From Candidatus Neoflavobacterium equi (GTDB taxonomy: Bacteria > Bacteroidota > Bacteroidia > Flavobacteriales > Flavobacteriaceae): a stretch of 7,328 nucleotides of DNA. A program made the translations under genes and the position numbers. The DNA lies in NCBI GenBank assembly GCA_018065745.1, contig JAGHSS010000360.1, positions 1-7,328 of the forward strand. Direction: 5' to 3'. The notes under the pieces are model-generated. The model ran no database searches. It was not told where the DNA came from and was given only the letters and a program-made list of their open reading frames with translations. Positions 1-5,635 of the stretch are shown in pieces (within the stretch, counting starts at the first letter, position 1; each line of letters begins with the position of its first letter).

Positions 1-16
1 TTGTAATAGTTTACGT

Positions 17-110
17 TCTGTTGAATTAGCAATATATCAGTAGCGGGGTTGAAGCCGGTCTCATATATTTAGATGCTAAACTACTTCCTGCCTCAGCAGG
101 CGTGCAACAA
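17..110 (-). promoter_or_regulatory. Candidate structured RNA leader between rpsI and the expected rpsB
   Basis: This non-coding stretch follows rpsI and is richer in G+C than its A/T-rich flanks. Pairable segments are visible: TGTTG (20-24) with CAACA (105-109); AATATAT (31-37) with ATATATT (63-69); TTTAG (68-72) with CTAAA (76-80); CCTGC (87-91) with GCAGG (96-100), which closes a 4-base loop; and AGTAG (39-43) with CTACT (81-85). The last would cross other helices, as in a pseudoknot. No T-tract follows the CCTGC/GCAGG hairpin on the minus strand, so it is not an intrinsic terminator. In Bacteroidota rpsB usually follows rpsI, and S2 operons of other bacteria have autoregulatory leaders. 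Reading this as an rpsB leader is inference; rpsB itself is outside the window. Confidence 0.4.
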
Positions 111-140
111 AAACTTAGATTTTTTAATAATAAGTAAATA

Positions 141-527
141 TTAACGTTTAGAGAATTGGAATCTCTTACGAGCTTTCTTCTGACCGAATTTCTTACGCTC
201 AACCATTCTAGGGTCACGAGTCAATAATCCTTCTGGTTTCAAGATTGCTCTGTTTTCAGCATCAACTTCACACATAGCTCTTGCAATTGCCATACGCACT
301 GCTTCAGCTTGTCCAGTTGTACCTCCACCATATACATTAACTTTTACGTCAAAGTTTGCTGCATTCTCTGTCATTGTCATAGGTTGCATCACTTTGTACT
401 GTAATGTAGCAGTTGGAAAGTAAGTTGTGAAATCTTTTTTGTTTACTGTGATAGTTCCCGTTCCTTTAGAAACGTAAACACGTGCTACAGCAGTTTTTCT
501 TCTACCGATTTTGTGAATTACTTCCAT
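141..527 (-). CDS. rpsI: 30S ribosomal protein S9 (uS9)
   Basis: S9 is a small-subunit protein of the 30S head; its C-terminal tail reaches into the P site and contacts the tRNA anticodon stem. The 128-residue product has the usual compact bacterial length. It shows the N-terminal GRRKTAVARV block (residues 8-17), the glycine-rich GGGTTGQAEA block (67-76), the LLTRDPRMVERKK segment (from about 101) and a very basic tail ending in SKR, the hallmark S9 terminus. The ATG shares one base with the TAA stop of rplM (TAATG on the minus strand), so S9 translation is probably coupled to that of L13. There is no Shine-Dalgarno sequence before the start, as is usual in Bacteroidota. The gene should be co-transcribed from the promoter upstream of rplM. 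Identity is certain from the motifs and the gene order. Confidence 0.98.
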   Translation of the reverse strand: MEVIHKIGRRKTAVARVYVSKGTGTITVNKKDFTTYFPTATLQYKVMQPMTMTENAANFDVKVNVYGGGTTGQAEAVRMAIARAMCEVDAENRAILKPEGLLTRDPRMVERKKFGQKKARKRFQFSKR

Positions 528-982
528 TACTTAAGATCGTTTAAGTTTACAGTTTTAGGTTGTTGAGCTGCATGTTTGTGCTCTCCGCCAACATTTACAT
601 TTAAATTACGGAATAATTGTGCTCCTAATTTGTTTTTAGGCAACATTCCTTTTACAGCTTTCTCTACTAATAATGCAGGGTTTTTCTCTTGCATAACTTT
701 AGCAGTTAAACTTCTTTGTCCTCCTGGGTAACCTGTGTGACGGATGTAAGTCTTGTCATTCAATTTGTTTCCAGTAAGGTTGATTTTTTCTGAGTTGATA
801 ATGATTACATTATCTCCACAGTCCACGTGAGGTGTATAATTTGGTTTGTATTTACCTCTCAAAAGCATCGCTACTTTTGAAGCTAAACGTCCCAAGTTAT
901 GTCCTTCAGCATCTACAACAACCCATTCTTTCTGAACAGTTGCTTTGTTTGCTGATACAGTCTTGTAGCTTAAATTTTCCAC
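527..982 (-). CDS. rplM: 50S ribosomal protein L13 (uL13)
   Basis: L13 is an early-assembly protein of the large subunit that binds 23S rRNA. The 151-residue product carries the family blocks in order: W20 followed by VVVDAEG and LGRLAS (about 21-35), LLRGKYKPNYTPHVDCGD (40-57), VIIIN (59-63), TGYPGG (83-88), VKGMLPKNKLG (110-120) and EHKHAAQQP (134-142). The start is GTG: the minus strand reads GTG GAA AAT TTA AGC, and an in-frame TAA lies five codons upstream, with no ATG between. The N-terminal SYKTVSANKATV segment agrees with Bacteroidota L13, which supports GTG as the true start. The leader is A/T-rich with no Shine-Dalgarno. This is the first gene of the rplM-rpsI unit; its stop overlaps the rpsI start by one base. 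Confidence 0.97.
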   Translation of the reverse strand: MENLSYKTVSANKATVQKEWVVVDAEGHNLGRLASKVAMLLRGKYKPNYTPHVDCGDNVIIINSEKINLTGNKLNDKTYIRHTGYPGGQRSLTAKVMQEKNPALLVEKAVKGMLPKNKLGAQLFRNLNVNVGGEHKHAAQQPKTVNLNDLK

Positions 983-1028
983 AATAAAATATATTTAATT
1001 AAACATTCCAAACCCAATTAAGGGAGTG

Positions 1029-1059
1029 CAAAAGTACAATTAATTATTTATTAAACAAA
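1029..1059 (-). promoter_or_regulatory. Bacteroidota-type promoter of rplM-rpsI
   Basis: On the minus strand a -33 TTTG (1056-1059) is followed by a 19-bp A/T-rich spacer and a perfect TAnnTTTG -7 element, TACTTTTG (1029-1036). This matches the consensus read by the primary sigma factor of Bacteroidota. Transcription should begin near 1021-1024, giving a leader of about 40 bases before the GTG of rplM. The leader's first bases contain a minor CCC/GGG inverted repeat (1013-1015 and 1022-1024), too short to call a regulator. Confidence 0.85.
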
Positions 1060-1109
1060 TTCTAGTGTTTATAAATAGCGTTTTTTAATTGTAAATTCAC
1101 TTTTTAATT

Positions 1110-1134
1110 CAAAAAAGACGCAGCTAATCCCGCA
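1110..1134 (-). terminator. Weak candidate terminator after the serine hydrolase
   Basis: About 30 bases past the serine hydrolase stop, the minus strand can pair GCGG (1130-1133) with CTGC (1120-1123) across a 6-base loop, including one G-U pair. A run of six T (1111-1116) follows after three bases. The stem is short, so termination may be poor and some read-through into rplM-rpsI is possible, although that unit has its own strong promoter. Confidence 0.3.
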
Positions 1135-1165
1135 ATCCCATTTTAAATCCTTATCTTTTAAACGA

Positions 1166-2485
1166 TTATCGCTTTTTTGTAAATCTGATTTTACTCCCAC
1201 TTTGATGCAACGTCATCCCCTCAGGGTCAAAGACCATCTTGATGGACGCAGGTGCAAAAGTGAATGTCTGTGCATCCTCTGCCTGAAGCGGGAAAGACCC
1301 CTGTCCTGTGGCTTGCGCGTGCAATTGATTGTCTCTCAACACAATCTCAATGTCCATTGGAAAGGATGCCGTGTTGTATGTCCCCACATAAGGTAGCATT
1401 TCTGCTGTTGTGATGTCATAACTTTTGAACGATGGAAATTCATAAGGCAATTTGTAATATATGGACATAATTCCCAAATTTAACGCCGTCCCATCTGTTT
1501 CCAATCCATTGGTGATTTGAGAAATTCCGAATTTTTCCTTTGGGTAATAGGCCATCAACGTTTCAAATTTGTCAATGCGGCCGTTGTGCCCATAAAATAA
1601 TCGCTCCCCAAATTTAAAGGGAACAATTCCCAAGCCATAGCCGTCCTTGATGGTGATCATCTGTTCCAAACTCGCGGCAGAAACCAATTTGTTTTCAAAC
1701 AATCCATTCATGAATAAGGTCAAATCATTCGCGGTGGAAACAATTCCTCCAGCGCCAATAGGCAGGTTGTTGTCTGATTCAGGTACCGCTTCCCATTGCT
1801 TGTTGTTGTACACATAACTGCGCTGATCCAATTTTGAAAATTGGTTTTTCAAGGTGGGGTAGTTGGTATATTTTAGATTTACCTTTTTACAGATTCTATT
1901 CTGTAAGTTGGTATTATAACTCAAATTTGTCACCTCTTCAATGATGTAACTCAACAAAATGAAATTGGTGTTGGAATAGGCCGCCTTGGTATTTGGCTCA
2001 AAATCTGAGGCATACCCTTCCATTTTTTTAAGGAGCTGTGCCTTGGTATATTTCTTGTAAAAATCTGTAGTCGCGTCTGCATTGACCAGGTCTGGAATCC
2101 CACTTCTGTGACGCAACAAATCCTCAATGCTGATGTGCTTGGCATTTTTTATGTGCGGGTAGAATTTTGACAAGGCGTCAGAAAGCTTTAGTTTCTTTTC
2201 TTCAACCAATTGCATTATTAAGACAGCAGTAAACGTTTTAGACGCTGAACCAATGCGATACCTACTTTCATCTGTTGGCTGGTCTTTTGCAGGGAGCAGT
2301 GGATCGCCAAAAGTTTTTTGATACACCTTCTTAGCGCCCAGTCTCAGGCTGACCTGACCCATCATTTTGTTATTCACATTGTAATAACGCAACAAACTAT
2401 CCATTTTAACCACACTGTTTCCCTGCGCTTGCATGGGTATAATGCAGCATATTAAACCAAAAAATAAAGCAATTTTCTTAATCAT
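1166..2485 (-). CDS. Exported serine hydrolase of the beta-lactamase/PBP (class C) fold
   Basis: This 439-residue protein has a Sec signal peptide (hydrophobic residues 5-16, likely cleavage near PMQAQ at 18-22), so it should act in the periplasm or be surface-exposed. C13 and C14 are not in a good lipobox. The three motifs of the serine beta-lactamase/DD-peptidase fold are present: SASK (S80 nucleophile, K83), YSN (Y170-N172) and HNG (300-302) in the place of KTG/HxG. The HRSGIPD block (126-132) is the variant of the family's HTSGLP. After about residue 360 a beta-rich C-terminal region starts with YVGTY (366-370), as in many family members with a lipocalin-like tail. The family covers DD-peptidases, esterases and D-amino-acid peptidases, so the substrate cannot be stated; resistance to beta-lactams should not be assumed. 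The ATG follows an A-rich leader. It is transcribed alone, between the polA terminator and the rplM promoter. Confidence 0.9.
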   Translation of the reverse strand: MIKKIALFFGLICCIIPMQAQGNSVVKMDSLLRYYNVNNKMMGQVSLRLGAKKVYQKTFGDPLLPAKDQPTDESRYRIGSASKTFTAVLIMQLVEEKKLKLSDALSKFYPHIKNAKHISIEDLLRHRSGIPDLVNADATTDFYKKYTKAQLLKKMEGYASDFEPNTKAAYSNTNFILLSYIIEEVTNLSYNTNLQNRICKKVNLKYTNYPTLKNQFSKLDQRSYVYNNKQWEAVPESDNNLPIGAGGIVSTANDLTLFMNGLFENKLVSAASLEQMITIKDGYGLGIVPFKFGERLFYGHNGRIDKFETLMAYYPKEKFGISQITNGLETDGTALNLGIMSIYYKLPYEFPSFKSYDITTAEMLPYVGTYNTASFPMDIEIVLRDNQLHAQATGQGSFPLQAEDAQTFTFAPASIKMVFDPEGMTLHQSGSKIRFTKKR

Positions 2486-2505
2486 AATTTTTTGTTTTTG
2501 TTGTT

Positions 2506-2627
2506 GGGCGTTCCCGCTTTGCGCGCTGCGCGCAGCAAAGGGTCGGGTTTTTCGCTATATCTTTTCAAAAGTGCCTGCTGAATGCTTCAGCCACTTTTGA
2601 AAAGGATGCCGCTGCAACCCCTAACGC
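2506..2627. repeat. Composite inverted-repeat element with two hairpins (REP-like or structured RNA)
   Basis: The outer ends GCGTT (2508-2512) and AACGC (2623-2627) are complementary. Inside are two hairpins. The first pairs CTTTGCGCGC (2517-2526) with GCGC-A-GCAAAG (2530-2540), with a TGC loop and a bulged A; flanking CCCG (2513-2516) can pair with CGGG (2544-2547). The second has a perfect 12-bp stem, TTTTCAAAAGTG (2562-2573) with CACTTTTGAAAA (2592-2603), topped by a perfect 6-bp stem, GCTGAA (2577-2582) with TTCAGC (2586-2591), also with a TGC loop. Neither hairpin has a T-tract, so it is not a simple terminator. From memory, intergenic elements with similar arms recur in Flavobacteriia; I cannot check this here. 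It contains no ORF and no transposase. Confidence 0.75.
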
Positions 2628-2645
2628 ATTCCCTTATTCTTGTTT

Positions 2646-2676
2646 CAAATATACTAAATGCGTGGGATAAATAAAA
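2646..2676 (-). promoter_or_regulatory. Probable promoter of the serine hydrolase gene
   Basis: The minus strand has a perfect -7 element TATATTTG (2646-2653). Exactly 19 bp upstream is TTTT (2673-2676), a three-of-four match to the -33 TTTG; these Ts belong to the T-tract of the polA terminator. Initiation near 2640 would give a leader of about 155 bases that includes the whole 2506-2627 palindromic element before the ATG at 2485. Confidence 0.55.
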
Positions 2677-2699
2677 AGCCCCTCTAACTTAGAGGGGCT
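2668..2699 (-). terminator. Intrinsic terminator of polA
   Basis: A perfect 10-bp G+C-rich stem pairs 2690-2699 with 2677-2686 across a 3-base loop. On the minus strand it is followed directly by TTTTATTTA. It starts 10 bases after the polA TAA stop, so it should end the polA transcript. Confidence 0.93.
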
Positions 2700-2709
2700 G
2701 TAAATTATA

Positions 2710-5526
2710 TTAATGTGCTTCAAGCCAATTCAAGCCGACACCCATTTCAACAACCAACGGAACTTTCAAAGTGAAAGCGTTTTCCATCGCGTCTTTGATC
2801 AAGGGTTGTATGCGTTCAATCTCAGATTCATGAACGTCAAACACCAACTCATCGTGTACTTGTAAAAGCATTTTAGACTTCCAGTTTTCTGAGGTCAACT
2901 TCTCTTGGATGGCAATCATCGCAATCTTGATGATGTCTGCTGCACTTCCTTGAATTGGTGCGTTGACCGCATTGCGCTCTGCAGCACCGCGAACCACGGC
3001 ATTGGCAGAATTGATGTCTTTCAAATACCTGCGTCTTCCCAATACAGTTTGAACGTACCCGTGAGCTCTTGCATATTCAATCTGTTCTTGAATATAGTCC
3101 TTCAACCTTGGATAGGTTTGGTAATAGGCCTCTATCAAAGCGGCACTTTCAGCTCTTGACAAATTGGTTTGATTGCTCAATCCAAAGGCAGAAACGCCAT
3201 AGACAATACCAAAGTTTACCGTTTTGGCGTGGCTGCGTTGTTCTTTGGTAACCTCTTCCAAGCTGATGTTAAATACTTTTGCCGCAGTAGCACGGTGAAT
3301 GTCTTCTCCGTTCTTAAAAGCTTCAATCATATTTTCTTCCCCACTCAAGGCAGCGATGATGCGCAGCTCAATCTGAGAGTAATCGGCAGAGAGTAGGCGG
3401 TATTCGCTGTTTTTAGCAATAAACGCTTTTCTGATCAAACGTCCGCGCTCTGTGCGCACCGGTATGTTTTGCAGGTTGGGGTTGTTGGAACTCAAACGTC
3501 CCGTTGCTGCCACGGTTTGCATATAGTCAGTGTGTACGCGTTGGGTTTTTGGATCCACCTGTTTTGGCAAAGCATCCACATAGGTGCTGTGCAATTTGAC
3601 CAGCTGTCTCCACTCTAAAATCTTTTGTACAATTACGTGTTCGTTAGCCAAATATGACAGCACCTCTTCACCGGTTGCGTATTGTCCTGTTTTTGTCTTT
3701 TTCTGTTTGGTACCCCCAATCTTCATCTTGTCAAACAAGATGTCTCCCAATTGTTTTGGAGAGGCCAGGTTGAAAGTTTCACCAGCAATCTCATAAATGG
3801 ATGCTTCAAACGCTTGGATCTCCACCTTCATTTCAGTAGCCATTTGTTCTAAAAACGGCACGTCCAAATGGATTCCCTCACGCTCCATTGAAGCCAATAC
3901 AGGAACCAAAGGCATTTCAATGGTGTCAAATAATTCACGTGTAGCTGTGGTGTCCAATTGGGGTTCAAAATAGGATTTCAATTGGTAGGTGATGTCCGCA
4001 TCTTCTGCGGCATATTCTTTGACCAATTCCACTGCGACATCACGCATGTTTTTTTGGTTTTTCCCTTTTTTGCCAATCAATTGTTCAATGCTCTGAGGAG
4101 AATATCCCAAATAGGTTTCTGACAAGACGTCCATATTGTGACGCATGTCTGGATTTAGCAAATAGTGTGCAATCATGGTGTCAAAGAGTTTCCCCTTTAT
4201 TTGTACCCCATAATTTGCTAATATTTTCAAGTCGTATTTCAGGTTCTGACCAATTTTCTCAATTCCCTCAGCCTCAAAAAACGGTTTGAATTCTTGAATC
4301 AGTGCCAAAGCGTCCTCTTGACTTTCAGGAAAGGGCACATAAAATGCTTTTTCCTTTTCATAAGCAAAAGACATTCCTACCAACTCTGCGTTTAATGCAT
4401 CCAAGCCTGTAGTTTCTGTATCAAAACAAACACTACTTTGTTTCAACAAATTCTGAACTAAGAATTTCACGCCCATGCCACCTTCCACAACCTGGTAAAA
4501 GTGTGGGGTGTTTTCCAACGTTTTAAAATTGGAAAAAATAGGCGTGTGGTCTTCTGCGGTTTCAAAAAGTGAAAATTGATCTTCATTCTTTGGTTTCTTA
4601 GGTGCTTTGTTGGCAGCCAGATCTTCATAGGTTGGAGCGTCTGCAGCAAATATTTTTGCAAATTGTTCCTGCATGCGTCTAAATTCCAATTCTTGGAAAA
4701 TCGCTTCTGTCGCTTCCACATCAGGTGTTGATAGTTCATAGGCATGGGCGTCAAAAGTCACGGGACAATCCAACAAGATGGTCGCTAATTTTTTTGACAG
4801 CAATCCCAACTCTTTTGCCCCTTCAATCTTTTCTTTCATTTTTCCTTTCAGCTCGTGTGTGTGGTCCAACAGATTTTCCATGGTACCATATTGAGCTAAA
4901 AGTTTTTTGGCTGTTTTTTCACCAACCCCTGGCAAACCAGGGATGTTATCCACAGCGTCTCCCATCATTCCCAAGTAATCGATTACTTGCTCTGGGCGTT
5001 CAATTTCAAATTTAGCCAATACCTCTGGTACGCCCCAAATTTCAATATCGTTCCCCATTCTTGAAGGTCTGTACATAAAAATATTTTCAGACACCAATTG
5101 GGCATAATCCTTATCTGGAGTTACCATATACACCTGAAAATCTTCTTTTTCAGCTTGTTTGGCCAAGGTTCCAATCAAGTCATCTGCTTCAATACCCGCA
5201 ACTTCCACAATGGGAATGTGCATGGCTTCCAATATGGTTTTGATATATGGGATGGCAATTTTTATAGCTTCAGGCGTTTCATCGCGATTCGCCTTGTATT
5301 CAGCAAACATCTCCAGACGTGCAGAGCTGCCTTCTTTATCAAATGCTACTGCCAAGTGGTGCGGTCTTTCGCGTTTGATTACATCCAGTAACGAATTCAT
5401 GAATCCCATAATGGCAGACGTGTCTAAACCTTTGGAATTGATTCTTGGATTTTTTATAAATGCATAATATCCTCTAAAAATTAAGGCGTATGCATCTAAT
5501 AAGAATAAGCGTTGTTTTTCTGCCAT
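2710..5526 (-). CDS. polA: DNA polymerase I (5' nuclease, 3'-5' exonuclease, polymerase)
   Basis: Pol I removes RNA primers, fills gaps and serves excision repair. The 938 residues match the family's length (928 in E. coli). Residues 1 to about 290 are the 5' nuclease, with acidic residues at D11, E113/D115/D116, D138/D140 and D190/D193, then the GLPGVGEKTAKKLL helix-hairpin-helix (197-210). A charged linker (about 294-330) follows. The 3'-5' exonuclease (about 340-530) keeps DTE (D369, E371), N428-x3-D432 and Y505-x3-D509, so proofreading should be active, unlike in Taq. The polymerase domain has motif A (D715 in ADYSQIE), the O-helix R764, K768, F772 and Y776 (NFGIVYG), and motif C VHDE (D892, E893). 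F772 fits preference for dNTPs over ddNTPs, as in E. coli. The linker contains QFSLF (317-321), close to the sliding-clamp consensus. The gene is single, with its own promoter and terminator. Confidence 0.98.
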   Translation of the reverse strand: MAEKQRLFLLDAYALIFRGYYAFIKNPRINSKGLDTSAIMGFMNSLLDVIKRERPHHLAVAFDKEGSSARLEMFAEYKANRDETPEAIKIAIPYIKTILEAMHIPIVEVAGIEADDLIGTLAKQAEKEDFQVYMVTPDKDYAQLVSENIFMYRPSRMGNDIEIWGVPEVLAKFEIERPEQVIDYLGMMGDAVDNIPGLPGVGEKTAKKLLAQYGTMENLLDHTHELKGKMKEKIEGAKELGLLSKKLATILLDCPVTFDAHAYELSTPDVEATEAIFQELEFRRMQEQFAKIFAADAPTYEDLAANKAPKKPKNEDQFSLFETAEDHTPIFSNFKTLENTPHFYQVVEGGMGVKFLVQNLLKQSSVCFDTETTGLDALNAELVGMSFAYEKEKAFYVPFPESQEDALALIQEFKPFFEAEGIEKIGQNLKYDLKILANYGVQIKGKLFDTMIAHYLLNPDMRHNMDVLSETYLGYSPQSIEQLIGKKGKNQKNMRDVAVELVKEYAAEDADITYQLKSYFEPQLDTTATRELFDTIEMPLVPVLASMEREGIHLDVPFLEQMATEMKVEIQAFEASIYEIAGETFNLASPKQLGDILFDKMKIGGTKQKKTKTGQYATGEEVLSYLANEHVIVQKILEWRQLVKLHSTYVDALPKQVDPKTQRVHTDYMQTVAATGRLSSNNPNLQNIPVRTERGRLIRKAFIAKNSEYRLLSADYSQIELRIIAALSGEENMIEAFKNGEDIHRATAAKVFNISLEEVTKEQRSHAKTVNFGIVYGVSAFGLSNQTNLSRAESAALIEAYYQTYPRLKDYIQEQIEYARAHGYVQTVLGRRRYLKDINSANAVVRGAAERNAVNAPIQGSAADIIKIAMIAIQEKLTSENWKSKMLLQVHDELVFDVHESEIERIQPLIKDAMENAFTLKVPLVVEMGVGLNWLEAH

Positions 5527-5547
5527 CTCAAATTGATTTTGTTTTTA

Positions 5548-5578
5548 CAAAGTTGCAAAAAATAGCTCATAAAAAAAA
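5548..5578 (-). promoter_or_regulatory. Probable promoter of polA
   Basis: On the minus strand CAACTTTG (5548-5555) matches TAnnTTTG except for its first base. It lies 21 bases before the polA ATG, whose leader is A-rich. Exactly 19 bp upstream is TTTT (5575-5578), a three-of-four match to the -33 TTTG, inside the nine-T tract of the upstream gene's terminator. The short leader has no visible regulatory structure. Confidence 0.5.
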
Positions 5579-5605
5579 ACCATGCTCCTTTGCGCATCAT
5601 GGCTT
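5571..5605 (-). terminator. Intrinsic terminator of the T9SS-secreted protein gene
   Basis: On the minus strand CCATG (5598-5602) pairs with CATGG (5580-5584), and flanking A/G and T bases extend the stem. The loop region is 13 bases and can form little extra pairing. A run of nine T (5571-5579) follows at once. The hairpin begins about 30 bases past the gene's TAA stop. Confidence 0.8.
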
Positions 5606-5635
5606 TTCAAACTAACAATTATGGCGGTTGATTAG

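Noticed and set aside
26..217. A 63-codon minus-strand ORF over the rpsI 3' end and the following spacer
   Set aside because: It overlaps rpsI in another frame, has no recognisable domain and covers the inverted repeats of the leader candidate.
1081..1116. Direct repeats of TTTTTAATT (1082-1090 and 1101-1109)
   Set aside because: They are short A/T-only repeats in an A/T-rich spacer and are expected by chance.
1202..1396. Plus-strand 64-codon frame opposite the serine hydrolase 3' end
   Set aside because: It is a shadow of a coding region with conserved family features and has no leader signals.
1166..2485. True beta-lactamase (antibiotic resistance gene)
   Set aside because: The SxxK/YxN/HxG motifs fit the broad serine hydrolase family; the HNG in place of KTG and the extra C-terminal region do not support a specific resistance call.
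2506..2627. Insertion sequence or CRISPR repeat
   Set aside because: There is no transposase frame, no target-site duplication that I can see, and no repeat-spacer periodicity; only nested inverted repeats.
4467..4754. Open frames inside polA, on both strands (for example 4467-4754 minus, 4725-5015 plus, 5159-5467 plus)
   Set aside because: They lie fully within a complete, motif-rich polA. Their low-complexity products match nothing I recognise and they have no promoter or start context.
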